A program made the position numbers and the translations under genes. A DNA stretch of 64,000 bases from Bernardetia sp. ABR2-2B (GTDB lineage: Bacteria > Bacteroidota > Bacteroidia > Cytophagales > Bernardetiaceae). Shown piece by piece: positions 54,748 through 63,701 of this stretch. Position 1 is the first letter of the stretch. Each line of letters starts with the position of its first letter. The DNA lies in NCBI RefSeq assembly GCF_037126435.1, contig NZ_CP147020.1:1139001-1203000 (forward strand), given 5' to 3'. Below the pieces are notes generated by a model, which was not told the origin of the DNA, ran no database searches, and saw only the letters and a list, made by a program, of their open reading frames with translations.

Positions 54748-54886
54748 AAGTTGTTTAAAAATGTGAATTTTTCCATAGAATTGGGTTTGCAAATCCAATT
54801 CTACGGAAAAATACCCAGCCTTTGTTGGTGTTTTAGCGTAGCGACACCAACAAATAAATGTACAAGACCTATTATTAAACAACTTC
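54748..54886. repeat. Nested palindromic element with two inner hairpins
   Basis: Terminal inverted repeats GAAGTTGTTTAA (54748-54759ff) and TTAAACAACTTC (54875-54886) are perfect over 12 bp and extend to 16 bp with one mismatch. Inside are a 17-bp hairpin (TTTTTCCATAGAATTGG at 54768-54784 against 54795-54811, one mismatch) and the TTGTTGGTG hairpin copy c. The right end reaches the stop codon of the next gene. No ORF inside. Confidence 0.65.
54817..54857. repeat. TTGTTGGTG hairpin repeat, copy c
   Basis: TTTGTTGGTG and CACCAACAAA arms with the loop TTTTAGCGTAGCGA. It aligns with copy a at 12594-12632 over about 37 bp with few differences. Confidence 0.6.
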
Positions 54887-55563
54887 TATTTCATCTTCTC
54901 TAATTCAGTAATTTTCTTTTTAAGTTCTTCTCGTTTTTGTTCGTTTTCTTTTTGCTCTGCTGCATTCTTTTCAATGTCTTTTTCAGCTTCTGCAATTTTC
55001 TTTTTGTAATCTTCAATATCATTTTTCCAATCAGCATCATTTTTAAGATTCTTGTCTAAATCTTTTTCAATCTTGCGTAGATTTTCTTGAATAGCAGCAA
55101 TTTGAAGATTAATTTGTTCTAGCTCAACTTCTTTTACCATATTTTCTAGCCAAGAACGAATATTTTGAGCCTCTTGTGAGTGGTCTTTGCTATTAACAGC
55201 CAAATCATAACCTAATGTTTGGACAGCTTGTAGCGTAATTCTACCTTTTTTCTCCTCTACAAAAATATGTAAATCAGAAGTTTTATCAGAAAACTGTTTT
55301 ACAATTACTTCTTCTGCGTGATAATTTCCTCTCTTCTCTTTGTATTTGATTTTTTGAGAATCAAGCCATTTTTCAATAGCAATTTCAAGAGCTTCTTCAG
55401 CATCTTCCGACATAGCATCAAACTGAATTTCGAAACCGTTAAGTGATTTTTTCTTTTCTATTTTAATTGCTTTTTCACTTACATTTTGAGCCGAAACAGA
55501 AAAAGTAAAAACAGAGAAAATAGTGATAAGAAAGACAAAAAATAGAGTGTTAGTTTTTTTCAT
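54886..55563 (-). CDS. Secreted coiled-coil protein, unknown
   Basis: A 225-aa protein with a signal peptide (FFVFLITIFSVFTFSVSAQ). Residues about 30-140 form a mixed alpha/beta domain (NGFEIQFDAMSEDAEEALEIA, KSDLHIFVEEKKGRITLQAV in part). The C-terminal 90 residues are a highly charged coiled coil (IAEAEKDIEKNAAEQKENEQ). No named family is recognised. It is likely periplasmic. Confidence 0.7.
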   Translation of the reverse strand: MKKTNTLFFVFLITIFSVFTFSVSAQNVSEKAIKIEKKKSLNGFEIQFDAMSEDAEEALEIAIEKWLDSQKIKYKEKRGNYHAEEVIVKQFSDKTSDLHIFVEEKKGRITLQAVQTLGYDLAVNSKDHSQEAQNIRSWLENMVKEVELEQINLQIAAIQENLRKIEKDLDKNLKNDADWKNDIEDYKKKIAEAEKDIEKNAAEQKENEQKREELKKKITELEKMK

Positions 55564-55741
55564 TAAATTAGAGATATTAAGATTATTAGCAAATTATAGA
55601 TTTTGTTAAAAATAATTCAGAAATCTATGTGCAATAATCAAACTAATTTTGAAAGCTAACGTTTAAAGTTCAGTTTTACCATACATTTAATTTTCAATCT
55701 CAAAACTATTCCTCTTTCCAACTTTTTTCAATATTTATTCA

Positions 55742-56938
55742 ATGCAAAAAAATATACTTCTCTTATCTATTTTTACAATTTTCAATTCATTTTTATTCTT
55801 ACAAAACGAAGCAAATGCACAATACGCAACAGCCGTTTTTGAGTATGAGAAATCCTCATTTAATAATAGCCAAGCCCTTCCTGCTGAAGAAAACCTAATG
55901 ATTAGTGGTGCAGCACAACCAGAAACTGTTTTGGTAGAAATTGTTATTCTTGATGACAAAAGTAACCGAAAAGACGACCCCAAACCACTCTTTGTAGCCA
56001 CTTGGGTGCGCCCTCCTTATTCTTCTATTGGCACATTCACAGTTCCAGTCAATTACAAATTACGTGGCTCTTCAAAATACGATGTGCAAGTAGATTATTA
56101 CAGAAGAATTACAGATATGGAACGAGAAAACCTACGTCAAGACCTCTATAACAATCTTTTTGCTTACACAGAACAATCTTTTACAGTAGAAAGAAAACGA
56201 GCAAGAGTAATCGGAGGAACAGCACAATTAGTAAGAAATCTAAACGAAATTGCTAGAAAAGGGCTTTCTCTTTACAGAAATAGAAGCCAATTACAATTTG
56301 AAGGCTTTTCGGATTTGGTAGTTTCCAAAATTGACCAAATAAATAAGGCAAACCTCAAAAAAGGAAAGTTTATTTTCTCTAAAAGAAAGAAAAAAGATGC
56401 CCGTGCAGATTATAGAGAAAAATTAATGACAGAACTCAAACAACTCTTAGCAAGTGAATTAGGACAGGTTTTGAACGTAGATTTGCTCGTCTTACAAGAC
56501 CGTAAATTTATGGATGATTATCCCACCGAAAAAACTCGTACCGAAATTCCTCTGAATGTAGGTTATGGAGGTGTTCATTTAGCAGGAACAAATTCTGAAA
56601 ATAGTTCTTTTGGTTCATCTCCTTACGCTGGACTTTCATTACCATTAGGAAAAAAAGGATTTGCAGGAGAGTTTTGGAGTAGAAGTTCTATTTCAGTAGG
56701 TTTCTTTTTTAATAATTTTGAAGATGATGCAGGAAATGAAATTTCAGGACCTATTGTAAATCGTCCTACTTACATTGGTTTGGGATATAGAGTTTTTCGT
56801 TTTATTCGCTTTAATGCAGGAGGAACTTTTTTAGAAGACTCAACGCAAGGAGGAGGAGGGGTTTTTGACCAAATTTATATACGACCTTTTGTTGGCTTTA
56901 GTGCAGAATTTCGCTTTTGGATAGACCTTGAAAAGTAA
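55742..56938 (+). CDS. Secreted envelope protein, unknown
   Basis: A 398-aa protein with a signal peptide (SIFTIFNSFLFLQNEANAQ). The middle is basic and helical (KGKFIFSKRKKKDARADYRE, LMTELKQLLASELGQVLNVD). The C-terminal 130 residues look like an outer-membrane beta sheet (SPYAGLSLPLGKKGFAGEF, YIGLGYRVFRFIRFNAGG, YIRPFVGFSAEFRFWIDL). No family is recognised. It is divergent from the coiled-coil gene and about 180 bp apart. Confidence 0.65.
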   Translation: MQKNILLLSIFTIFNSFLFLQNEANAQYATAVFEYEKSSFNNSQALPAEENLMISGAAQPETVLVEIVILDDKSNRKDDPKPLFVATWVRPPYSSIGTFTVPVNYKLRGSSKYDVQVDYYRRITDMERENLRQDLYNNLFAYTEQSFTVERKRARVIGGTAQLVRNLNEIARKGLSLYRNRSQLQFEGFSDLVVSKIDQINKANLKKGKFIFSKRKKKDARADYREKLMTELKQLLASELGQVLNVDLLVLQDRKFMDDYPTEKTRTEIPLNVGYGGVHLAGTNSENSSFGSSPYAGLSLPLGKKGFAGEFWSRSSISVGFFFNNFEDDAGNEISGPIVNRPTYIGLGYRVFRFIRFNAGGTFLEDSTQGGGGVFDQIYIRPFVGFSAEFRFWIDLEK

Positions 56939-57041
56939 CCAGTTACCAGTAAATAGTAACCTGTTAATTTCAAAAATTCTATATTTAAAATTGGTCTGAA
57001 TTTAAAGGTGTTGTAATTTTCCAATTCCTAATATCTATTCT

Positions 57042-57671
57042 CTAATCCATATTTTCAAAAACAATCATTCTATTATTTTTCACTTTTGATTTCAAATTAT
57101 ATCTTTCTGCAATAAATTCAACTGTCTTTTTGGTATAAATAAAAACGTGAGTAGGGTCTTTTCTATAATACCAATCTTTAAAATTTGCATCTGTTTCAGC
57201 ATCATAAACAAGTGTCATTATCAGCAATGCACCTTTCGGATGTAGAATAGATAGAAGCTTTTCTAGTTCTTGTTTTGGATTGTAGAAATGCTCAAAGACT
57301 TCACAACTAAAAATATAATCGTAGTGGTAGTTAATGTAATTTTCATTAGGGTAAAAATAAGGGTCATAAAGTTTAGTTTTATAGCCACTATCTTTCAGAA
57401 CTTTGGAAATTACAGGCGCAGTTCCACAACCATAATCTAAACCCAAATGATTTGAATCAAATTTTTCTAAAATAGCATTCGTAATCGGCGAAGTAAAATT
57501 TTGATAGCGAATATCATTTACATCGTTTTTGTGCTTTTCATAAATTTCTTTTTCTTGAAAATCGTTCAAGTAAAATTTTTGGTCTTTTAAATATGCACCA
57601 CACGTATCACAGATGAAATAAAAATCATCAGCTTTAGTTTTTAAAAGACTTTCGCATAAAGTACAATTCAT
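57042..57671 (-). CDS. Class I SAM-dependent methyltransferase with zinc ribbon
   Basis: A 209-aa protein. The N-terminus has CTLCESLL and CDTCGAYL, a possible four-cysteine zinc ribbon. The methyltransferase core follows: motif I LGLDYGCGTAPVISKVL (SAM binding), acidic LYDPYF, motif II-like YDYIFSCEVFEHFYNPKQEL, and LHPKGALLIMTLV. The order matches Methyltransf_23-like proteins. The substrate is not known. It appears as a single gene, convergent with the gene at 55.7 kb. Confidence 0.85.
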   Translation of the reverse strand: MNCTLCESLLKTKADDFYFICDTCGAYLKDQKFYLNDFQEKEIYEKHKNDVNDIRYQNFTSPITNAILEKFDSNHLGLDYGCGTAPVISKVLKDSGYKTKLYDPYFYPNENYINYHYDYIFSCEVFEHFYNPKQELEKLLSILHPKGALLIMTLVYDAETDANFKDWYYRKDPTHVFIYTKKTVEFIAERYNLKSKVKNNRMIVFENMD

Positions 57672-57741
57672 TTTGATTATTGATTATTTTAGTCTTATTA
57701 AAATATAGAAGAAAAATCATAATTAGTCTTAATGAATATTC

Positions 57742-57775
57742 ATTTCGTAATTTTTAATTCGTAATCCGTAATTGA
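57742..57775. repeat. Dispersed TTCGTAATT repeat units
   Basis: The units TTTCGTAATTTTTAATTCG and TAATCCGTAATTG lie just upstream of the OmpA gene, preceded by AATATTCA as at 15230. Confidence 0.5.
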
Positions 57776-57787
57776 TAACAAAATACA

Positions 57788-59983
57788 ATGAAAAAAATAT
57801 ACTTCCTAATTCTGACTTTTTTCTTATTTATTCCTTTTAGTTTTAGTCAGCAAAACAATTTTAATTGGCGTGTCGGTTTGCAAACAGGAAATATGACTTA
57901 TCGTGGAGATTTGAATGAAAAGTTTTGGCAATCTGATAAAATGTTTGCAACTGATTTCAATGAGTTTTCTTTTGGTCTAAGTATCGAAAACACACCCAAT
58001 AAAACACTTTCAAATCGTCTTCAACTGACCTACGGCGAATTTACAGCAAACGATAGAAGCACAGGAATATTGGAGCGTTCTCTAAACGTTCAGACAAAAA
58101 TTTATTCGGCTGCTTATATCTTCACTTTCTATACAGATAATGGTTGGTTTTTGGGAGAAAATGCCTTGCTTTCGCCTTATCTAATGGCTGGAGTAGGAGG
58201 AAGTTATTTTGAAAATTACGGAGATTTATATTATCAAAATGCTCAAAACACAAAATCATCTTATTACTATTGGTCAGACAATACGATTCGTGATGCTGCT
58301 GAAAGTAGTGGAAACGGACAAATTATTGCACAAGATGGAAACTTCGAAACTCGTCTTCAAGATTTTAATACAGAAAAGCAAAACGGTTATTCGCCTTATT
58401 CTTTAGATATTCCTTTAGGAGTTGGTTTGAAGTTGCGTTTGCTGAATCGCCTTAGTTTGCACGTACAATCAGTTGTAAATTATTCACTAACAAGTGATTT
58501 TTTAGATGATGTAAGTGGAGATTTTCGTAACTCTTATGAAAATGCAGAACAAAACTATGTTGCTAATCCTGCCAATTATAACAATGGACAAGGAAGCAGA
58601 GGAAATACAGGACAAGGATTTTTAGGAAATGATGCGTTTATTTTTACATCTTTCGGAATTAGTTGGTCGTTTTCTCCAAAAAAACAAGCTTTCCGTGCAC
58701 CAGCTTTGTACGCTTCTAACAAACCAAAAAGCGTTTTCGAACTCAATCCAGATTCTCTAAAAACAGTTACTGTTGATGGTATTCCAGATTATACCAAAAA
58801 TTCTGAAATACAAGTGGAAACAAGTCAAACACAAAATCAGAATAACCAAGATAATCAAGGACAGAATCAACAAAATCAAAATCCTTATAATTACAATCAA
58901 AACAGTCAATATCCATATCAACAAAATCCTAACCCTGTTCAAAAAGTGGAAATTGATATTAATGTCAATGTAACAACCACAAAATCAGGAACAGATAGTA
59001 GCATTACTAAAGTAGTTGTTGTTCCTCAAAATGGGGAAGTTATAGAGTCTGAAAGTGAAAAAGCAGAGACGAACAGTCGTTTGTCTGAAGAAGAAAAAAC
59101 ACTTGAAGAACTAGAAAATCGTTTGAAGGAAATTGAAGAAGATAAGAAAAACAAAAAGACAAGAGCAGAACGTAAAGCTGACCAAGAAGCAACTGAAAAA
59201 GCACAAGAAAAAGCAAGGCTAGAAATGGATACTCTTCAAAAACAATTAGAAGAATTGAAGACACAAAGGCAAAATAATCTTTCTATTACCTTAGAAAACC
59301 CAAATCAAAACAACACAGACAGTCAAGCAAATACGCAAAAACAAGATTCTGCGATGTATAAATTAATAGAATTGCAGTTTCAATATATGCAGCAGCGTAT
59401 GGCAACCTTGGAAAAGCAACTTGAAAATCAAGCAACAAGGCAAGAAGAGAGTAAAAATACTTCTACCAAAAGTGAAGATTTATCAAAAATTGAAAATCAA
59501 TTAGCAGCTCTTCAAGCACAATTGGAGCTTTTAGCAAATCAAAAACAGAATGAAAAAACTGTTATTGAAGAAAATCCAACATCTACAAAAGATACTGTTG
59601 TAGTAATGAATAAAGAGGAAAAAATACCCGTTATCAATCAAACAAGTGAAGTAGTTGGAATAAAGAAAGTAGAGATTTTCTTCACAACAGGTTCTTCTAC
59701 TATCGTTCCAAAAGACAAAGAAAAAATTGCTCCTCTTATTAGAGTCTTGCAAAATGATAAAAACCTAAGTGTCCGTATTTATGGTTTTACAGATTCAAAA
59801 GGAAGTGCTGCCTTTAATCAAAAACTCTCTAAACAAAGGACAGATTCTGTCAAACAATTGCTTTTAGAAGCAGGAATTTCTGAAAGCAGAATCGTAGAAG
59901 GTTCTTTTGGAATAGATACAAACAATCCTTACGGAGAAGATTTTTATGGTAGAAGAGTAGAGATTGAGTTGGTGGGAAAGTAA
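57788..59983 (+). CDS. OmpA-family protein with barrel-like N-terminus and coiled coil
   Basis: A 731-aa outer-membrane protein. A signal peptide (LILTFFLFIPFSFSQ) precedes a beta-rich domain of about 290 residues (WRVGLQTGNMTYRGDLNEKF, LSPYLMAGVGGSYFENYG, GVGLKLRLLNRLSLHVQ). A Gln/Asn-rich linker (about 350-385) and a long coiled coil (about 425-620) follow. The C-terminal OmpA domain has IFFTTGSSTIVPKDKEKIAP, VRIYGFTDSKGSAAFNQKLS and YGRRVEIELV, binding peptidoglycan. The combination suggests an envelope-spanning linker. Confidence 0.88.
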   Translation: MKKIYFLILTFFLFIPFSFSQQNNFNWRVGLQTGNMTYRGDLNEKFWQSDKMFATDFNEFSFGLSIENTPNKTLSNRLQLTYGEFTANDRSTGILERSLNVQTKIYSAAYIFTFYTDNGWFLGENALLSPYLMAGVGGSYFENYGDLYYQNAQNTKSSYYYWSDNTIRDAAESSGNGQIIAQDGNFETRLQDFNTEKQNGYSPYSLDIPLGVGLKLRLLNRLSLHVQSVVNYSLTSDFLDDVSGDFRNSYENAEQNYVANPANYNNGQGSRGNTGQGFLGNDAFIFTSFGISWSFSPKKQAFRAPALYASNKPKSVFELNPDSLKTVTVDGIPDYTKNSEIQVETSQTQNQNNQDNQGQNQQNQNPYNYNQNSQYPYQQNPNPVQKVEIDINVNVTTTKSGTDSSITKVVVVPQNGEVIESESEKAETNSRLSEEEKTLEELENRLKEIEEDKKNKKTRAERKADQEATEKAQEKARLEMDTLQKQLEELKTQRQNNLSITLENPNQNNTDSQANTQKQDSAMYKLIELQFQYMQQRMATLEKQLENQATRQEESKNTSTKSEDLSKIENQLAALQAQLELLANQKQNEKTVIEENPTSTKDTVVVMNKEEKIPVINQTSEVVGIKKVEIFFTTGSSTIVPKDKEKIAPLIRVLQNDKNLSVRIYGFTDSKGSAAFNQKLSKQRTDSVKQLLLEAGISESRIVEGSFGIDTNNPYGEDFYGRRVEIELVGK

Positions 59984-60008
59984 TCAAATAACGTATTTAT
60001 AGGTCAAA

Positions 60009-60450
60009 AGGCTTACCTTTGACATTTCATAAACTGTTGAATGGGAATAAAATGATTAGAAACTTCAATTATTTCGGTGTAGCCATTTCTATAGTTGGTT
60101 TAATCATACTCTTCTATGATTTTTCTTTAGCTAATGAATTTATGCTTGAAGGTAGTTACGTAATAGCTCTTTCATTCATAGTTTTGATAAACTCGTTTAG
60201 GTTACTTCATCCAAAACTGAGTAAAAATATTGAATTTACTATCTTAACTAATATTGTTCTTCTAATCTGTCTTAGCTATAACCTTTGGACACTCTTTTGG
60301 CTTTCTTGGGGACGTGGATATTTTGGTATAGAAACTCCTTCTGTTTATGATTTAGCTTTTTTAATTCATTCTATAATGATTCTTTTCTTGATGATAGAAT
60401 TTGTAACTTTTATCAAAAACAGAAATTGAAATACTGTTGAAGGTAAGCCT
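60009..60450. repeat. Inverted repeat AGGCTTACCTT flanking a small gene
   Basis: AGGCTTACCTT (60009-60019) and AAGGTAAGCCT (60440-60450) are perfect 11-bp inverted repeats on either side of the membrane-protein gene. ACTGTTGAA also occurs directly on both sides (60032, 60432). Confidence 0.4.
60052..60429 (+). CDS. Small four-span membrane protein
   Basis: 125 residues from the ATG at 60052; a TTG at 60019 would run through a small hairpin and is rejected. Four hydrophobic spans (YFGVAISIVGLIILFYDF, YVIALSFIVLINSF, FTILTNIVLLICLSYNLW, LIHSIMILFLMIEFVTFI). No family is recognised. Confidence 0.6.
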   Translation: MIRNFNYFGVAISIVGLIILFYDFSLANEFMLEGSYVIALSFIVLINSFRLLHPKLSKNIEFTILTNIVLLICLSYNLWTLFWLSWGRGYFGIETPSVYDLAFLIHSIMILFLMIEFVTFIKNRN

Positions 60451-60477
60451 CTAAGCTATGGATTTCTGCTATTTCAT

Positions 60478-60519
60478 AAAAAAACAGCTTCAAAATACTA
60501 CTATTTTGAAGCTGTTTTT
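60478..60519. terminator. Bidirectional terminator
   Basis: A perfect 18-bp stem, AAAAACAGCTTCAAAATA with TATTTTGAAGCTGTTTTT, and a 4-nt loop. It lies between the small membrane gene and the convergent EamA gene. Confidence 0.85.
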
Positions 60520-60616
60520 GGCTGTAAACTACTGTTGAGGTGTTACTATCAATGAAGACTAAATTCATAATTTTAATCCTTGATTACTCCTAATCAGAGT
60601 TATGATACTAGAAAAA

Positions 60617-61525
60617 TCACTTCCGACTAACTAAAAAAACACCCAAAAATATACAGGCTGCCCAGATGAGTTTTGTAGTTGTCAATGAATCTTTATCTAA
60701 TGCCACAGCTATAAAAGTAGCCAAAACAGGCTGCAAATAAATATAAATGCCGACTACGCTAGAAGAAACGCTACGCAAAGCCCACGCATTGAGTAAATAG
60801 GCTAAAAATGTTGTGAAAAGAACAATATATCCCAAACCTACATAAATCATAGGTGGCATTTCTACAAAATTAGTAGTTCCTAAATCTGAAAAACCAAACG
60901 GCAAAACAAAAGGCAAAGCAAGTGTAAACATCCATTTACTGATAGATAAAGCAGAATATTTTTTCAAAAGTGGTTTTGCAATCACTAAATAAATGGCATA
61001 AGAAGTAGCATTGAGAAGAATAAATAAATCTCCTAAATTAAAATCAAAAGCGAAAGCAAAAGGAAGGGAAGAATCAGAAACTGCTTTACTACTAATTAGC
61101 ATTCCAGCTCCCAAAAGACCCAAACTAACTCCCAAGCCTTTTAGAAATGTAAATTTTTCGCCTCCACTAATTGCCGAAACTATCAAAACAAGTAAAGGCG
61201 TTGTAGTCATAATCAGAGCTGCATTAATAGGTGTGGTTCGTGCCAGTCCTTCAAAAAACAAAAGCTGATTTACCACTACTCCAAAAATAGCACTCAAAAG
61301 CAAAATTATTTTTTCCTTTCTATTTGATAGAATAAGTTTTTTTCCTCCTACCAAAATCCAAAAAAGAACACTCGCTCCCAACACACGCATCAAAATAGTT
61401 GCCGAAGGAGAAATATAAACAGGCATCACTTCTTTTGCAATTGTATAATTTGCACCATAAATCAGTGCAACAGCAAAAAGAGCCAAATGAACAAGTATAG
61501 TTTTATCAATTTTTGGTAATTTCAT
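60617..61525 (-). CDS. EamA/DMT-family transporter
   Basis: A 302-aa inner-membrane protein with ten predicted spans in two EamA halves (HLALFAVALIYGANYTIAKE ... LLGAGMLISSKAVS; then NLGDLFILLNATSYAIYLVI ... IWAACIFLGVFLVSRK). It has the DMT marks ISPSATILMRVLGASVLFW and PINAALIMTTTPLLVLI. Family members export amino acids or other metabolites; the substrate is unknown. A TACTTTTG box only 5 bp before the ATG suggests a leaderless or very short leader transcript. Confidence 0.9.
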   Translation of the reverse strand: MKLPKIDKTILVHLALFAVALIYGANYTIAKEVMPVYISPSATILMRVLGASVLFWILVGGKKLILSNRKEKIILLLSAIFGVVVNQLLFFEGLARTTPINAALIMTTTPLLVLIVSAISGGEKFTFLKGLGVSLGLLGAGMLISSKAVSDSSLPFAFAFDFNLGDLFILLNATSYAIYLVIAKPLLKKYSALSISKWMFTLALPFVLPFGFSDLGTTNFVEMPPMIYVGLGYIVLFTTFLAYLLNAWALRSVSSSVVGIYIYLQPVLATFIAVALDKDSLTTTKLIWAACIFLGVFLVSRK

Positions 61526-61529
61526 TTTG

Positions 61530-61537
61530 CAAAAGTA
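61530..61537 (-). promoter_or_regulatory. -7 box TACTTTTG next to the EamA start codon
   Basis: On the minus strand TACTTTTG, four bases, then ATG. It fits TAnnTTTG. The -33 TTG is not evident. Confidence 0.4.
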
Positions 61538-61806
61538 GCAAATTGTGGTTTAGCTTTTACGTTATATAATCGTAAAACAGCCTATTTTTTAGGTTTGAAA
61601 AACAAAAGTTGCCATAAAATCCGTTCCAATTTTGAAAAAAAATCAAAAAATTTTAATTTTATCTAAACGTCTTTCCTTTTTTTCCGTTTATAAGACATAT
61701 AAAGCAAAATTGAATCTCAAAGAAAAAAATAGAACTCAATTTTCTATAAAAAATATTCATAAATCTTTTGATTTAGCACACTCACTTTTTCAACTTTTCT
61801 ATCCCT

Positions 61807-63321
61807 ATGCAAAAATTAACAGTAAAACAATCACTTAGTCAGAAGCTATCGCCACAGCAGATACAGTTTATAAAATTATTACAAATTCCAACAGCAGAAC
61901 TAGACTCTAGGGTTGAGGAAGAACTGGAAAGCAACCCTGCTTTAGAAGAAGGAAGAGAAAAAGAGAAGGAAAAAGAAGATGATAATAGTGATGATTATGA
62001 TGAAATGGATTATTCTGAAACATCTTTAGATTCCCTAAAAGATTCGACAGCAGATATAAATGTGAATGATTATTTAAGTCAAGATGATGTAGCAGGGTAT
62101 AAAATGCAAGGCGACGGAAATTATCAAGAAGAAGATAGAGATATGCCTATTTCTTCAATGAATTCTCTAATAGACGAACTTACTCGTCAGCTTGGTTATC
62201 TGCGCCTAGACGAGCGTATGCACACGATTGGAATGCAACTCATTGGCAGTATTGATGACGATGGTTATATCAGAAGAGACCTAGATGCTATCGTAAATGA
62301 CCTTGCTTTCATACAAAATATTCAGACAGGCAGACCAGAAGTAGAAAAGTTATTACGCAGGATTCAGCAATTTGACCCAGCAGGAATTGCCGCTAGAGAT
62401 TTGCAAGAATGTTTGTTGATTCAGCTCAAAAGACAAGAAAAAATAAAAAAGGAAGATGAGCCTCTCACAGAAGAAAACAAGGGAGAGTTTAAGATTTTAG
62501 AAGATGCAATTCACCTTATCTCTATGTGTTTTGAAGAATTTAAGAAAAAACACTTTAAGAAAATACAGCGCAAACTCAATCTTTCGGAAGATGAGTTGCG
62601 TTCGGCAATGGGAGTTATTCTAAAATTAAACCCAAAACCTGGTGGTTCGGGTTCTGGAATGGTAAAGGTGCAATATGTAATCCCAGATTTTACCATAAAA
62701 TATAACAATGGCAATTTAGACCTTTCACTCAACTCTAGAAATGCTCCACAGCTTCATGTCAGTAGAAATTACACAAACATGCTAGAGGGTTATGATAAAA
62801 GTGATAAGAAAGATAAAAAACTAAAACAAGAAGTGTCGTTTGTAAAGCAAAAATTAGATGCTGCAAAATGGTTTATCGATGCTATCAAACAACGCCAACA
62901 AACACTTCTCAAAACAATGAGTGCCATAATGGAATATCAAAGGGAATTCTTTTTAGAAGGGGAAGATTCAAAGCTTCGCCCAATGATTTTGAAGGATATT
63001 GCTAATGAAATAGGAATGGATATTTCAACAGTTTCTAGGGTTGCAAATAGTAAGGCTGTTCAGACTGACTTTGGAGTTTTTCCATTAAAGTATTTCTTTT
63101 CTGAGAGTATTCAAACTGACTCGGGTGAAGATGTAAGTAGCAAAGAAGTGAAAGCTATTTTGAAAGGACTCATTGAAGACGAGAGCAAACGCAAACCTTA
63201 TTCAGACGATAAGCTAGAAAAATTATTACGTGCTAGAGGCTATCAAATTGCACGTAGAACAGTTGCCAAATACAGAGAACAACTCAATATTCCTGTGGCT
63301 AGACTTAGAAAAGAGGTTTAA
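61807..63321 (+). CDS. rpoN: RNA polymerase sigma-54 factor
   Basis: A 504-aa sigma-N protein. Region I starts MQKLTVKQSLSQKLSPQQIQ and continues with LLQIPTAELDSRVEEELESN (core activator-interacting). The acidic region II (about 55-115) is followed by the core-binding domain (FDPAGIAARDLQECLLIQLK) and the DNA-binding part with DISTVSRVANSKAVQTDFGV (-12 recognition helix). The RpoN box ARRTVAKYRE for the -24 element is intact near the end. It has its own terminator. No activator (AAA+) gene is seen in the window. Confidence 0.96.
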   Translation: MQKLTVKQSLSQKLSPQQIQFIKLLQIPTAELDSRVEEELESNPALEEGREKEKEKEDDNSDDYDEMDYSETSLDSLKDSTADINVNDYLSQDDVAGYKMQGDGNYQEEDRDMPISSMNSLIDELTRQLGYLRLDERMHTIGMQLIGSIDDDGYIRRDLDAIVNDLAFIQNIQTGRPEVEKLLRRIQQFDPAGIAARDLQECLLIQLKRQEKIKKEDEPLTEENKGEFKILEDAIHLISMCFEEFKKKHFKKIQRKLNLSEDELRSAMGVILKLNPKPGGSGSGMVKVQYVIPDFTIKYNNGNLDLSLNSRNAPQLHVSRNYTNMLEGYDKSDKKDKKLKQEVSFVKQKLDAAKWFIDAIKQRQQTLLKTMSAIMEYQREFFLEGEDSKLRPMILKDIANEIGMDISTVSRVANSKAVQTDFGVFPLKYFFSESIQTDSGEDVSSKEVKAILKGLIEDESKRKPYSDDKLEKLLRARGYQIARRTVAKYREQLNIPVARLRKEV

Positions 63322-63348
63322 GAATTATCAAAAATGAAGTTTATGTGG

Positions 63349-63375
63349 GGACAAAGTACGCTTTGTCCTTTTTTT
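63349..63375 (+). terminator. rpoN terminator
   Basis: The stem GGACAAAG-TACG-CTTTGTCC is followed by seven T, 28 bp after the rpoN stop. Confidence 0.85.
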
Positions 63376-63666
63376 ATGTATTTTAATTTGATAAAAGTGA
63401 GTGATAAAAAAGAAGATGACTGGAGTAATATTTTATTAGTAAATCTAGCTTGTCTAGTAGCTGGACTTATTATTTCCATTTTATTAGAATGGAGGTTATT
63501 TGGCTTGAGTTGGATTCTTTTCACAATCTCCACGGTCAATTACGTAATTAGTTCTAGAGCTACTAAAAACTATTTGGCTTGGGATAGAATGGGGCTTTTT
63601 TGTTTAATAGCTAGTTTTATAACTTTTATTTTAGCTTTTTTAAATTTACTTTCTGACCTACATTAA
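63376..63666 (+). CDS. Small three-span membrane protein
   Basis: 96 residues from the ATG at 63376. An earlier in-frame ATG at 63334 would place the rpoN terminator inside the gene, so it is rejected. Three hydrophobic spans (ILLVNLACLVAGLIISILL, LSWILFTISTVNYVI, FCLIASFITFILAFL). The protein starts MYFNLIKVSDKKEDDWSN. Function unknown. Confidence 0.55.
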   Translation: MYFNLIKVSDKKEDDWSNILLVNLACLVAGLIISILLEWRLFGLSWILFTISTVNYVISSRATKNYLAWDRMGLFCLIASFITFILAFLNLLSDLH

Positions 63667-63701
63667 TCTGAAAGCTATTTTTTTCAAACTAGATATAAAT
63701 T

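Noticed and set aside
54748-54886. Simple terminator for the coiled-coil gene
   Set aside because: The outer arms have no T-run and enclose two further hairpins; termination of the other gene is already provided at 54684-54720.
58757-58973. Opposed Ile-rich frames in the second ompA gene
   Set aside because: They mirror the Gln/Asn-rich linker of the real protein and have no start context.
61632-61838. 68-codon frame overlapping the rpoN start
   Set aside because: It begins with TTG, is of Lys/Phe-rich AT composition and overlaps rpoN in another frame.
63334-63375. Earlier ATG for the three-span protein
   Set aside because: The rpoN terminator hairpin and T-run lie inside this stretch, so translation most likely starts at 63376.
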